A stretch of DNA of 43,058 bases from Deltaproteobacteria bacterium (GCA_019308925.1 JAFDHG010000010.1:1-43058), one strand, 5' to 3'. Positions 1-8,546 are shown, numbered from the stretch's first letter. The notes: generated from the letters alone by a model not told the origin. A program made the numbers and translations.

Positions 1-430
1 CGACCACCTTGACCACATGGGGGTTGTATAGATCGGCGCCGTTCGCCAGGGGGGCGATGAGGGTAGTCATTTGAATTGATGAGTCCTTCAGAAAGGGGGT
101 GATGGCACGGTCGATGTCCTCCGGCTTTATGAGGGGTTCGTCTCCCTGAACGTTCACAACGACATCGGATTCCACATCCGCCGCCACTTCGGCCACCCTA
201 TCCGTTCCAGAACGATGGTATGGAGAGGTCAACACGGCCTCCCCCCCGAATTCCCTTACCTTGGACAATATACGCTCATCGTCGATGGCCACGATTACCT
301 GTTGGACCGACGAGGCCTTAACCCGTTCGTAGACGTATTGGATAAGGGGTTTTCCCTTTACCTCTAGCAAGGGCTTGCCTGGCAGGCGAGTAGAACCATA
401 TCTTGCAGGTATAATGGCGGTTATCTTCAC
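1..430 (-). CDS. kdsB: 3-deoxy-manno-octulosonate cytidylyltransferase (CMP-Kdo synthetase), C-terminus cut off by the window edge
   Basis: This enzyme activates Kdo with CTP to give CMP-Kdo, the sugar donor for the lipopolysaccharide inner core; it acts in the cytoplasm. The visible 143 residues start with the nucleotide-binding signature AIIPARYGSTRLPGKPL (about residues 4-20). They continue with VAIDDERI and the metal/sugar-site segment VVNVQGDEPLI, all in the order and spacing of KdsB. The start is a GTG at 430-428, preceded by a purine-rich AAGGGTAAG. The C-terminal 100 or so residues lie outside the window. The gene points to an LPS-bearing Gram-negative cell. No linked LPS gene is visible on the right, where the next gene on this strand is a small unknown protein about 170 bases upstream. 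Confidence 0.95.
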   Translation of the reverse strand, partial: MKITAIIPARYGSTRLPGKPLLEVKGKPLIQYVYERVKASSVQQVIVAIDDERILSKVREFGGEAVLTSPYHRSGTDRVAEVAADVESDVVVNVQGDEPLIKPEDIDRAITPFLKDSSIQMTTLIAPLANGADLYNPHVVKVV

Positions 431-598
431 TTCTTACCCTTGCAAGAGTTGGGTGTTTATCAAGAAGAAATATCTCAATAATCCCCAACAGTCAATGAAT
501 TTAGAGGTCCTTTAAGGTGAAAAAATACAAGCAAAGGAGGTGAGGGCGACATACCCCCTTCTTCCCCCTGTAGGGATATAGGAGCACTCTAAGATGGG

Positions 599-847
599 TC
601 ACTCCTCCACTTCAATCTTGGTAACGCCCCTTTTTCTCGTCTTTTCCTTCTGCTTTTTGAGAAATTCTATCCTTTCATCGATGAGCGATTTGAACCCCTC
701 CAGAAATTCAATGCGGGCATTGTCCATATGCTCCCAAAACTGAGGTTTCTTTGCCTTACGACCTTTGATCCAACTGAGGAATGCATAAATAGGACACTCC
801 TCCATGGGCTCCCTCTCCTTGGTCCTGACTGTCTTGCGCCTAACCAT
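599..847 (-). CDS. small charged protein of unknown function, coupled to the ArsA-like ATPase
   Basis: I do not recognise this 82-residue protein. It has a basic N-terminus (MVRRKTVRTKER), a central CPIYAFLSWIKGRKAKKPQFW segment with one cysteine, and a helical, Glu/Lys/Arg-rich C-terminal half (about residues 38-82) likely to form an amphipathic helix or short coiled coil. An in-frame TTG exists 15 bases further upstream at 862, but the ATG at 847 has a GGAGGG ribosome-binding site at good spacing, so I chose it. The gene overlaps the 3' end of the ArsA-like gene by 8 bases, which suggests translational coupling and a shared function. No signal peptide or membrane segment is visible. Confidence 0.65.
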   Translation of the reverse strand: MVRRKTVRTKEREPMEECPIYAFLSWIKGRKAKKPQFWEHMDNARIEFLEGFKSLIDERIEFLKKQKEKTRKRGVTKIEVEE

Positions 848-2033
848 CTTTTTTCCCTCCAAAGCTTATAGTGAGATTTTCTCCTTTTATCTTTGCCCCT
901 AAGGGGGTAAGGTGGGCGATATTTTTGGGCAAAAGGATATGCCTCTTTACCCCTCCTATCCTGAGGATCAGTTCCTCCCCGCTTTTGCTCAGGTCTAAAT
1001 CCTCCTTGGTGGTAAAGGGGAGTTTGATGCTCAAATAGTAATTCCCGTCCTTTTTGCTGAACTTATAAGGGCTCTCCGCGAAAAACACCTCGGTGGGGTC
1101 TCTTTTCCCATAGAGCTGATGGGCCAACTCTTTTAGATCTTTCTCCCCAACTACTTCGTCCTTAAAGAGGGCCAGTTTAAATATGGGTACAGGATCAAAA
1201 TACCTTTCTGACTCTTGGATATGACGGCCTTGTGTCCCCATCCAGCGGTGGAAATAGGCGTCGGAGATCTCGTCCGGGAAGACCCTATTGATGATGACGG
1301 CATCTATACAAAGTCCGTAGAGTGAGAAATACATAAAGGCCCGCTGGGTCTCCTTGATCACGATCTTTTCGGGGTTGGTCGCCAACCTGACGGAGGTAAT
1401 CCGAGGGTTGGTGAGAAGTTTCTCTACCCCTTCCAGTCTTTGAAAAAGGATCTGTATGTTTTCAAAGTATTCATCTTCAGGAAGGGGGAGGTCATAGACC
1501 CTTTCCGCCACAGGCCGGACATATCTGGTCAGCTTTCTCTCGACCTTGAAGAGTTTTTTCATATACCATTCTAAGGCCGTGGGAATGCTGATAAAGCGAA
1601 TGGACTCTCCAGTGGGGGCACAATCTAGTAAGATAGTATCAAACTCATTTTGACTGGCGTATCGATTAATGTACAGAAGGCTGCTTACCTCTTCCATCCC
1701 TGGGATGATAGCCAATTCCTCAGCCAAGATCTCTTCAATACCTGAGGCACTGATCAGGGTGGCGGTGTATTGGTATACATCCTTCCAGTTTTTTTGGATT
1801 TCCTCTTGGGTGTCAATCTCTTGAATCCATAGATTTTCAGCTACTTGCGCAGGCCTCCCCTTGTTTATATCCATTAGCCTTTTGTCAAGGTCGAAGGAAT
1901 CGGAGAGGCTGTGAGCTGCGTCCAGGGACATGACCAAGGTTCGGTGTCCCAATTGGGCCGCTCGCAGGCCAGTTGCCGCCGCAATACTGGTTTTACCTAC
2001 GCCGCCCTTCCCCGCAAAGAGGATGATTCGCAT
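840..2033 (-). CDS. ArsA/Get3-family ATPase with C-terminal HSP20-like domain
   Basis: A cytoplasmic P-loop ATPase of the ArsA/TRC40 group, 397 residues. The deviant Walker A motif GKGGVGKTSIAA is at residues 8-19. The switch-like segment LLDCAPTGE (about 137-145) corresponds to the DTAPTGH motif of ArsA/Get3. Residues after about 315 (from FAESPYKFSKK) read as a small beta-rich alpha-crystallin-like domain, an arrangement known for bacterial 'ArsA family ATPase with HSP20 domain'. No arsenite-binding cysteine pair or arsB/arsC neighbour is seen, so arsenite export is unlikely; a chaperone or targeting role is inference. The start ATG at 2033 follows GGGGGAG. A palindromic motif at 2050-2071 lies just upstream. 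Confidence 0.88.
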   Translation of the reverse strand: MRIILFAGKGGVGKTSIAAATGLRAAQLGHRTLVMSLDAAHSLSDSFDLDKRLMDINKGRPAQVAENLWIQEIDTQEEIQKNWKDVYQYTATLISASGIEEILAEELAIIPGMEEVSSLLYINRYASQNEFDTILLDCAPTGESIRFISIPTALEWYMKKLFKVERKLTRYVRPVAERVYDLPLPEDEYFENIQILFQRLEGVEKLLTNPRITSVRLATNPEKIVIKETQRAFMYFSLYGLCIDAVIINRVFPDEISDAYFHRWMGTQGRHIQESERYFDPVPIFKLALFKDEVVGEKDLKELAHQLYGKRDPTEVFFAESPYKFSKKDGNYYLSIKLPFTTKEDLDLSKSGEELILRIGGVKRHILLPKNIAHLTPLGAKIKGENLTISFGGKKDG

Positions 2034-2049
2034 TATTACTCCCCCTTTT

Positions 2050-2071
2050 AAACCCTCATGAGGGTTTACCC
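2050..2071 (-). promoter_or_regulatory. palindromic motif upstream of the ArsA-like gene
   Basis: Read on the minus strand this is GGGTAAACCCT followed by CATGAGGGTTT; AAACCCTCATGAGGGTTT is an exact palindrome. A near copy (GGGTAAACCCT, then TATAGGGTT) lies directly before the uvrA start at 9259-9278, in the same orientation relative to its gene. Its function is unknown: an operator, or the border of the adjacent 8-bp repeat element. Confidence 0.45.
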
Positions 2072-2102
2072 TCAGTCCATGAAAATATCCCTTCCCTCAA
2101 AT

Positions 2103-2234
2103 AAGGGTTCAAGGATTCGAGGATTCAAGGGTTCAAGAGGGACCTTCAGATCGTCTACTTCAGGAGGCATTCCATAAAAAGGATCCAAAATTTGTTTTTT
2201 CACTGGAACCCTGGGCCCCTAGATCCCTGGAACC
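2103..2234. repeat. palindromic element made of tandem 8-bp units (copy A)
   Basis: The left arm (2103-2142) is five units in exact 8-base register: AAGGGTTC, AAGGATTC, GAGGATTC, AAGGGTTC, AAGAGGGA. The right arm (2203-2234) is four units CTGGAACC, CTGGGCCC, CTAGATCC, CTGGAACC. These are reverse complements of the same NAGGRTTC consensus, so the arms can pair around a spacer of about 60 bases. Copies with the same architecture are at 9141-9225 and 29166-29289. I see no open reading frame in it. It sits between lon and the ArsA-like gene. Confidence 0.7.
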
Positions 2235-2249
2235 CTGAGGGTCTTCAGT

Positions 2250-2286
2250 AAAAAAAGGGACCCTCTTTTGGCCCCCTTTTTTATTT
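2250..2286 (-). terminator. terminator downstream of lon
   Basis: On the minus strand an A-run, GGG-rich stem, loop, CCC and then seven T's form a classic rho-independent hairpin with an A-tract and T-tract on either side, starting about 15 bases after the lon stop codon. Confidence 0.7.
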
Positions 2287-2301
2287 TTTATACCAAAGGG
2301 T

Positions 2302-4653
2302 TCATGCCAGGGCTATCCTTACTACCTCGTCTATGCGCTGGACGAACCTAAATCTCAACCCCTCTTTGATATGATCTGCCAGTTCCTCTAGGTCCTTTTC
2401 GTTCTTTTTGGGCAGGATGATGGTTTTGATCCCCGCCCTCTTTCCCGCCAAGATCTTCTCCTTGATCCCACCGACGGGGAGGATCATCCCCCTCAGGGTG
2501 ATCTCCCCGGTCATGGCCACATCGCTGCGCACGGATTTGTTGGTCAGCAGTGAGGTAAGGGCTATGAACATGGCAATCCCTGCTGAGGGTCCGTCTTTGG
2601 GGATGCCTCCAGCGGGGACATGGATGTGGATATCGTGCTTCTGGTAAAAGTTCTCCTCGATCCCCAGCTCTTTGGCCTTGGATCTGACGTAACTGAGGGC
2701 GGCCTGGGCCGATTCTTTCATCACCTCACCCAGTTGCCCTGTCAGGGTAAGCCCCTTTTCCCCCTGCATCTTGGTGGCCTCCACAAAGATGATGTCACCT
2801 CCGGTGGGGGTCCAGGCAAGACCTGTGGCTACCCCTGGGTCAGAGGTCCTCTCTGCCACCTCGGGGAAGAACTTAACAGGGCCTAAAAACCCGTGCAACA
2901 TGTCAGGTCCCACAGTGACCTTTCCCTGTTTTCCTTCTGCCACCTCCTTGGCCACCGCGCGGCAGATCGCCGCGATCTCCCTCTCCAGGTTTCTCACCCC
3001 AGCCTCTCTGGTATAGGAATTTATGATCATCAGGAGGGCCTCATCTTCGAACTCCAACAATTCGGAGGAAAGCCCATGTTCGTTGAGTTGTTTGGCGATG
3101 AGGTGTTTTTTGGCGATCATCAGTTTTTCATCGTCCGAGTATCCAGGGAGTTCCAAGACCTCCATGCGATCTTTTAAGGACGGAGGGATGGTCTCGAGCA
3201 CATTGGCCGTGGTAATGAACATCACCTTCGATAGATCAAAGGGGACATCAATGTAGTGATCGGAGAACGAAAAGTTCTGCTCAGGGTCCAACACCTCCAG
3301 CAGGGCAGAGGATGGATCCCCCCTAAAATCGATGCCGATCTTATCCACCTCATCAAGCATGAAGATGGGGTTATTGCTACTGGTCTTTTTGATACCTTGT
3401 ATTATCCTGCCTGGCAGGGCACCGACATAGGTCCTTCTATGCCCCCTTATCTCTGCCTCGTCTCTAACCCCACCCAGGGAGATCCTAGTGAACTTTCGGC
3501 CCATGGCCCTGGCGATGGACCTCCCCAATGAGGTCTTCCCCACCCCAGGTGGTCCTACAAAGCAGAGGATAGGACCCTTCATGTCATTTTTCAACTTGCG
3601 TACAGCCAGATACTCTAATATCCTCTTTTTCACCTTTTCCAGGTCATAGTGATCTTCATTCAATATCGTCTGGGCATGGGGGATGTCGATCTTGTCATCG
3701 GTGCCCTTTGACCAGGGGAGCTCTACCAGCCAATCGAGGTAGGTCCTGGCCACGGTGTATTCTGCCGAGGCAGGAGGCATCTTAGAGAGCCTGTCCAGCT
3801 CCTTTTCCGCTGCCTTCCTTGCCTCTTCGGGCATCCTTGCCTCTTCGATCTTTTCTTTTAACTCCTTTAGTTCAGCACTATGTTCATCGGCCTCACCCAG
3901 CTCTCTTTTGATGGCCTTGAGCTGCTCCCTCAGATAGTACTCCCGCTGCGTCTTGTCGATATCCTCTTTGACCTGGGATTGAATCTTGTCTCCCAGCTCC
4001 AGTATCTGGAGCTCTTTGGTAAGCATGAAGTGGATCTTGCTGAGGCGGTCCTTTATTTTGAAGGTCTCCAGAACCTCTTGTTTTTCTGCCGGGTTCACAT
4101 TGAGGTTGGAGGCGATAATATCGGCCAAGATGCCGGGGTCCTTTATGTTCAGGACCATATTCTTCAGCTCCGCACTAAGGTAGGGTGCCAGTTCCACTGC
4201 CTTTTGGAAGAGGTTTTTCAGGTTCATGATCAAGGCATTGGTCTCTACATCTTTGGCCTCCTCCTCGGGGATCACTTCTACCTCGGCCACAAAATAGGGA
4301 TCATTTTTGATATAGCGCAGGGTCTTGATCCGCTCGAGACCCTGGACAATGACACGTTGGGTACCGTCAACCTCCTTCACCATGCGGACCAAGTGCGCTG
4401 CAACCCCTATGGTATAAAGCTCATTGGGGTGGGGGTCCTCGACTTCCGAGCTATGTTGGGTAACCACTCCTATGATCCTTTCCCCCTCCATAGCCTCATC
4501 GATCAATTTCACTGATTTCTTCCTTCCCACCATGATGGGGAGGATGAGTTCGGGGAAAAGGACAGTCCCCCTTAGGGGTAATATGGGCAAGCGGCTGGGG
4601 ATGGAGACCTTCTCCTTCCCTTTTCCATCTTTTGATCTGGGTACAAATATCAT
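2302..4653 (-). CDS. lon: ATP-dependent Lon protease
   Basis: A cytoplasmic AAA+ serine protease that degrades misfolded and selected regulatory proteins; 783 residues, the usual LonA length. The N-terminal substrate-recognition domain (about residues 20-210, LPILPLRGTVLFPE) is followed by a coiled-coil linker. The AAA+ module has Walker A GPPGVGKTSLG (about 366) and Walker B IFMLDEVDKIG (about 429). The protease domain has the catalytic serine in PKDGPSAGIAMF and the catalytic lysine in GGIKEKILAGKRAG. The start ATG at 4653 follows GGAGAAAGGG. It has its own promoter upstream and a terminator downstream, so it is probably monocistronic. Confidence 0.98.
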   Translation of the reverse strand: MIFVPRSKDGKGKEKVSIPSRLPILPLRGTVLFPELILPIMVGRKKSVKLIDEAMEGERIIGVVTQHSSEVEDPHPNELYTIGVAAHLVRMVKEVDGTQRVIVQGLERIKTLRYIKNDPYFVAEVEVIPEEEAKDVETNALIMNLKNLFQKAVELAPYLSAELKNMVLNIKDPGILADIIASNLNVNPAEKQEVLETFKIKDRLSKIHFMLTKELQILELGDKIQSQVKEDIDKTQREYYLREQLKAIKRELGEADEHSAELKELKEKIEEARMPEEARKAAEKELDRLSKMPPASAEYTVARTYLDWLVELPWSKGTDDKIDIPHAQTILNEDHYDLEKVKKRILEYLAVRKLKNDMKGPILCFVGPPGVGKTSLGRSIARAMGRKFTRISLGGVRDEAEIRGHRRTYVGALPGRIIQGIKKTSSNNPIFMLDEVDKIGIDFRGDPSSALLEVLDPEQNFSFSDHYIDVPFDLSKVMFITTANVLETIPPSLKDRMEVLELPGYSDDEKLMIAKKHLIAKQLNEHGLSSELLEFEDEALLMIINSYTREAGVRNLEREIAAICRAVAKEVAEGKQGKVTVGPDMLHGFLGPVKFFPEVAERTSDPGVATGLAWTPTGGDIIFVEATKMQGEKGLTLTGQLGEVMKESAQAALSYVRSKAKELGIEENFYQKHDIHIHVPAGGIPKDGPSAGIAMFIALTSLLTNKSVRSDVAMTGEITLRGMILPVGGIKEKILAGKRAGIKTIILPKKNEKDLEELADHIKEGLRFRFVQRIDEVVRIALA

Positions 4654-4701
4654 CCCTTTCTCCTCTTTTTGGCCTCGAGAATTTTGTGCAATTCCAAATA
4701 A

Positions 4702-4730
4702 AAAATAATCACCACTCCTTTGGCTGTCAA
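4702..4730 (-). promoter_or_regulatory. sigma-70-like promoter of lon
   Basis: On the minus strand TTGACA (4730-4725) is followed after 17 bases by TATTTT (4707-4702), about 50 bases before the lon start codon. The perfect -35 box and ideal spacing make it credible. No CIRCE or sigma-32 element was seen. Confidence 0.6.
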
Positions 4731-4854
4731 CTGTTAATCATTTAAGGTTGTAAGATGAAGAGATATTATTCTCTTTTTATGGAACTTTTCCCCTCGGAAG
4801 CTCTCCTCCCTCCATTTATAGAGGGGTATTTAGTGCTTGCCCTTTTCTCATGCC

Positions 4855-6423
4855 TCATCCCCATTCAGAGGTTGAGGCCAGGTATTCTTTAATCTTCCCC
4901 AAGACAATCTTGGGAATATCTTCTTTGTCCTTAATGTTAAAGAGGGAGATATTCTTTTTCGTCTCTGTCCCCTCCTTAGAGCGGGTGGGATGTACGTTGT
5001 GGCCCAAATGAACGGCTGTTACCCTATTTTCGATCTGATTGAAAAACCCGATGAGTTTTTCGAGATTGGTGATCTGCATATCCGTGATAATGAAGATATC
5101 GGGGTTGTCCGCACAGGACAACAGATATTGTATGTCGCCCAGATCCAAGGCTGTACCCCCGCCGAAGTATCTGCATATAGCCTGGTAAATCTGTTCTTTT
5201 TCTTGGTTGAAGTCCAGGACGATTTTATTCCCCCTCAAGGCATCACTGAAGTTATAGACAGCAGCTCTGGACTCATTCTTCAGGTAGGCGTTGCAAGCAC
5301 AGGCTGCCCCCAGGACCGCGTACGATAACCTCTCTCGGGGATTGATCATGCTTCCGGAAGAATCGATGATGATGAGACAGTCAGGGGTCCCTTCTAATTC
5401 CCCATAGGTCTCCCCCTCTCTTTTCATCCAAATTTGGGTTATGCCAGGCATGATCTTGCCGAAACTGGTCCAGACGTCTATATCAGCAAAGGGTTTTCCC
5501 ATCTCCCAGGGCATATGAGAATGGGGATGGAGGTCACCCCTCTTTTCTATGGGGAGTTTTCTTATGGGAAGGGTATAGCTCTCGGCCAGTTTCATATAAT
5601 AGAGGAGATTGGCATCGATGGGATTCCCCTTGCCCCTTCCCATTCCTCCGGTGGCATATCCCTTCTCCTCCAATTCCTCCCTTAAATCTTCCACCGTTTC
5701 CTTGAACTCCTGTAAATCCTGCACAGCAGAGGCGAAATCCCTCAATCCACGATCGATCTCATCCAAGGAGTAGTTGTCCAAAGAATGTTCCCCTAAGGGG
5801 TTGGGTCTTCTCTGGGGGTTCTCTTGCTCATTTTCTAATTCCTCTTCGAGGATATCCTGAATGACCTTGGTGAATTTTTTTATGCTTTCCTCCCATCTTT
5901 TTCGTTCCAGATAGGGAATACGGGAGAGGCGATTGACACGCTCATCGAAGCCTCCACCCCCCAGATCCACCCCCCAGATCTTTTCATAAAGGGAGGCCAG
6001 CACCTCATGGACCCCGGTCTTGGGGAGGTTTTTGTATAAATTAGGAATTTTTGTATCTTTTTCCTTTACACAATAGGTATCCGTTACCACATCCATAAAA
6101 TAGGTGGTCGCCTTTTGGGCTACCTCTTTCTTTCTCACCACCTTTTTGGCCTCGTTGTAAAGAGTGAGGTGGGTGTGGAAATCCCAGGGACAATACATAT
6201 AATGGGTGATCCCATGGTCGAGAACCGCTTCGACGATCTCTTCCCCCTCCATCGTATCCTTCAGCTTTTCATAAAAGGAATTGCTGATGAAGAGCTGCTT
6301 ACTCTTGATCTCCAGGGCCACCTCCTCTCCTCCCTCGATCACCTTCGGTGGGGGAATTTGGGGAAAGAGGTGTTTTTTCCTCACCTTGGGCCAAACCTTT
6401 CGAATGATCTTTTCGATTTCCAT
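4855..6423 (-). CDS. vWA-domain protein with metallopeptidase-like N-terminal region (third gene of the MoxR module)
   Basis: 522 residues, no signal peptide or membrane segment. The N-terminal half contains HGITHYMYCPWDFHTH (residues 70-85). This has the spacing of an HExxH-type zinc site but lacks the Glu, giving HxxxH, and is reminiscent of vWA-linked putative metallopeptidase domains. A Glu/Gln/Arg-rich helical linker follows (about 200-270). The C-terminal vWA domain has a complete metal-ion-dependent adhesion site: DSSGSM (about 353), a Thr in GGGTAL (about 421) and an Asp in IITDMQ (about 443). By analogy with MoxR/vWA pairs (established for CbbQ/CbbO, NorQ/NorD, RavA/ViaA) it would be the substrate adaptor for the ATPase at 7115-8458. 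It starts 9 bases after the GXGXG gene. The client is unknown. Confidence 0.8.
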   Translation of the reverse strand: MEIEKIIRKVWPKVRKKHLFPQIPPPKVIEGGEEVALEIKSKQLFISNSFYEKLKDTMEGEEIVEAVLDHGITHYMYCPWDFHTHLTLYNEAKKVVRKKEVAQKATTYFMDVVTDTYCVKEKDTKIPNLYKNLPKTGVHEVLASLYEKIWGVDLGGGGFDERVNRLSRIPYLERKRWEESIKKFTKVIQDILEEELENEQENPQRRPNPLGEHSLDNYSLDEIDRGLRDFASAVQDLQEFKETVEDLREELEEKGYATGGMGRGKGNPIDANLLYYMKLAESYTLPIRKLPIEKRGDLHPHSHMPWEMGKPFADIDVWTSFGKIMPGITQIWMKREGETYGELEGTPDCLIIIDSSGSMINPRERLSYAVLGAACACNAYLKNESRAAVYNFSDALRGNKIVLDFNQEKEQIYQAICRYFGGGTALDLGDIQYLLSCADNPDIFIITDMQITNLEKLIGFFNQIENRVTAVHLGHNVHPTRSKEGTETKKNISLFNIKDKEDIPKIVLGKIKEYLASTSEWG

Positions 6424-6432
6424 CGCCAGGTC

Positions 6433-7140
6433 TCAAAAGTAGAAGGGTTTTACTCCCTCATTGGGGAAGATGGGGTGTTCCCTCTCGAAGATCTTCCCCC
6501 CTACTATCTTTCCCAAACCTTTTATCCTCCCCCCTGCAATTATCTCACCCCCGGTCATGCCATGTCCTGTGTTAAAGCCGAGATTATGCCTTACGATGAT
6601 TTTTCCCCGCTTCATCCCCGCCCCCGTGTAATTCTTGCCGCTCCCCTCAATGATCAATTCTCCTCCATCCAGCCCTATCCCCGTAAAGTCGCCCACATTC
6701 CCCTCCACGATCAATTTTTTATTGGGGGGGAGGCGGTATCCCAGGAGGTTAATCTTGACATTGAGGTCTCGCAGATGGAGGGCGATTTCCTCCTCCTTGG
6801 CGTAGTTACAAAGGGTGGAGATATAGACCCCTGCAGGACCTGTTATCAGGTAGGGAATCTGGTCTGTGCGGTCTAGGGCATAACAAAACTCCTCTATGTC
6901 CTCGGCCGTATACTCTATCCCCTCTATCCCCTTCTCCGCTATGCTATAGGCCTTGATCACAGTACTATACTGCATCAGCCAAACCAAGTCTTTGGCCTCA
7001 TTTTTCAATAGGTCTTCGTATCCCTTGAGAACCTTAGAGAGAGTCTCTTCCTTGGATTTTAAGATCTTATCCAGGGGGATCTCGCGCTTGCGACTGCTGG
7101 TTTGGTGAAAGGCCTCAAAAGGATTTTTCATCTTTGGCAC
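6433..7140 (-). CDS. GXGXG-repeat protein (glutamate synthase alpha C-terminal / FwdC-like beta-helix)
   Basis: 235 residues. The C-terminal half (about 125-225) is a right-handed beta-helix of GXGXG repeats: VEGNVGDFTGIGLDGGELI, IEGSGKNYTGAGMKRGKII, NLGFNTGHGMTGGEIIAGG. This fold is known from the C-terminal domain of the glutamate synthase large subunit and from formylmethanofuran dehydrogenase subunit C, where it has a structural role. The N-terminal 110 residues are helical and unrecognised. There are no glutaminase or FMN domains, so it is not a glutamate synthase. It overlaps the 3' end of the MoxR gene by 26 bases and is followed 9 bases later by the vWA gene, so the three are almost certainly co-translated. 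It is probably an adaptor or substrate scaffold in this module (inference). Confidence 0.8.
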   Translation of the reverse strand: MPKMKNPFEAFHQTSSRKREIPLDKILKSKEETLSKVLKGYEDLLKNEAKDLVWLMQYSTVIKAYSIAEKGIEGIEYTAEDIEEFCYALDRTDQIPYLITGPAGVYISTLCNYAKEEEIALHLRDLNVKINLLGYRLPPNKKLIVEGNVGDFTGIGLDGGELIIEGSGKNYTGAGMKRGKIIVRHNLGFNTGHGMTGGEIIAGGRIKGLGKIVGGKIFEREHPIFPNEGVKPFYF

Positions 7141-8458
7141 CGATGTCTTTTTTTATCTCTTCATAAATGGGGTGATCTCCATCCAGGGGGGTTATCTCTT
7201 CCCCGGCAAAGGCCCTCCACCCTATGGAAAGTGCCTCCAGGAGATATTCTCTTTGCTCGTTGTATCTCTGAAAGATCTCCTCTGTTGCCTCCTTGGCCAA
7301 GTATATCTGAAATGGGTCATTCCTTCCCTCTCCCTCCTTTCTGGAGAGGTAGGAATCCTTCCACTGGATCCGATGGGCCAGGGTGTAGGGGATGACCAAC
7401 CTGACGTGCTCGATGTCTATCTCGTCATCCTCCAAGAACCAGGCCAAGGCCTGAGAATAATTCCTGATTGAGGTAGGGAGTCTATTGGAGGCACAGTTTT
7501 TGATGTGATGGCATAGATAGCCCGTATAGTGGCATCCCTCTTCACATACTTCTACCGACCTCTTCTGTCCGTACTTGTGGCAGAAGGAGAGCTCTGCCAG
7601 CAGCGTGCGCACAAAGGCGTTGGCATCGAGATCGAAATCTATATCTACCATCTCCTCCTTGATCTCGCTCCTCTCTCCTTTGTTTAGACCTTTTACCCCA
7701 AGGGTTTCCTTCATATGCTCGCCGACGAGGTCACAGATCTCCTCGGCCATGGCCATCTTTTCATCATAGGGTTTGTTTCCCCTGAGTATCTGGTATAGGT
7801 CCTTCTCATACTGGGGGTGCCGGAGGGGATGGTTCAGCCTCGTCTCCTTACCGATGGTGAAGGCTATGTTTGGACCTGGGTGTCTTGACTCCACCAGGAT
7901 GTCGAAACGGTCGATGAGGGGGGCGATGATGGTATTCGTTCCCCTGTCCTGATAGTTGGCCGTAGCAAAAAGGGAATATTCATCATTGATCAAGATCTCG
8001 TTGAGATATTCCCAGTTTCCCCGATCTACACCGTTCAAGATCATACTCTGTTTGGTCTCAGGGAGGCGGTTTATTTCGTCCACGATCTTCACGGGGATCT
8101 GTGCAAAGTTGGTCCAGACCACCTCTTCCTTTCCCTTGTTTAGTTCACCTAGATCGGGTCTGCCGATGATCTTTTCCTCTGTCTGTTCAGGGTGTCCGGA
8201 GACCTCACTCCCCCAGATCACTCCCAGGGGATACCGGTAGAGGATGGAACCCGCATATTCCGCTGAGGTTGTCTTGCCCAGACCAGGCTCTCCGATGATA
8301 AGCTCCTTGCCCCCATTGAGGCCTGTGAGGAGACAAAACAGGAGAGTAGAGTTGAATCTTTCTCCTTTTATATCTATGTCCGGTCTATTGAGATATAGGT
8401 TATCACTGATATAACCATATATATCTCTAATTCTTTCTTGATAATACCCATTTTTCAT
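7115..8458 (-). CDS. MoxR-type AAA+ ATPase with an internal cysteine cluster
   Basis: 447 residues, cytoplasmic. Walker A GEPGLGKT is at 56-63, Walker B VKIVDEI at about 123-129, sensor-1 ATAN at about 165, and the arginine-finger region LIDRFD at 181-186; this is the MoxR arrangement. In the lid region there are cysteines at about 293, 305, 309, 316 and 322 (CEEGC...YLCHHIKNC), a spacing able to bind zinc or an Fe-S cluster, and not a general MoxR feature. MoxR ATPases with vWA partners remodel or insert metal cofactors in enzymes; here the partner genes follow in the same operon. The start ATG at 8458 follows AGAGGAGC. The target enzyme is not identifiable from the window. Confidence 0.88.
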   Translation of the reverse strand: MKNGYYQERIRDIYGYISDNLYLNRPDIDIKGERFNSTLLFCLLTGLNGGKELIIGEPGLGKTTSAEYAGSILYRYPLGVIWGSEVSGHPEQTEEKIIGRPDLGELNKGKEEVVWTNFAQIPVKIVDEINRLPETKQSMILNGVDRGNWEYLNEILINDEYSLFATANYQDRGTNTIIAPLIDRFDILVESRHPGPNIAFTIGKETRLNHPLRHPQYEKDLYQILRGNKPYDEKMAMAEEICDLVGEHMKETLGVKGLNKGERSEIKEEMVDIDFDLDANAFVRTLLAELSFCHKYGQKRSVEVCEEGCHYTGYLCHHIKNCASNRLPTSIRNYSQALAWFLEDDEIDIEHVRLVIPYTLAHRIQWKDSYLSRKEGEGRNDPFQIYLAKEATEEIFQRYNEQREYLLEALSIGWRAFAGEEITPLDGDHPIYEEIKKDIGAKDEKSF

Positions 8459-8546
8459 TTATTAGCTCCTCTTTATGTCCCAGTTATATTTGGCTTCTTT
8501 TGCATAGGTTAACATCATCCGTAGCGGAAATCAAGAAATCTATCCT

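Noticed and set aside
550-592. Tiny plus-strand ORF behind a perfect AAAGGAGGTGA near 533-543
   Set aside because: It is only 13 codons and proline-rich with no conservation evidence; the ribosome-binding-like sequence is probably chance in a purine-rich stretch.
3880-4515. Plus-strand 211-codon ORF opposite lon
   Set aside because: It lies wholly within the lon coding region in another frame; lon motifs are complete.
6115-6876. Plus-strand 253-codon ORF opposite the vWA and GXGXG genes
   Set aside because: It spans the junction of two well-supported minus-strand genes and has no recognisable domain.
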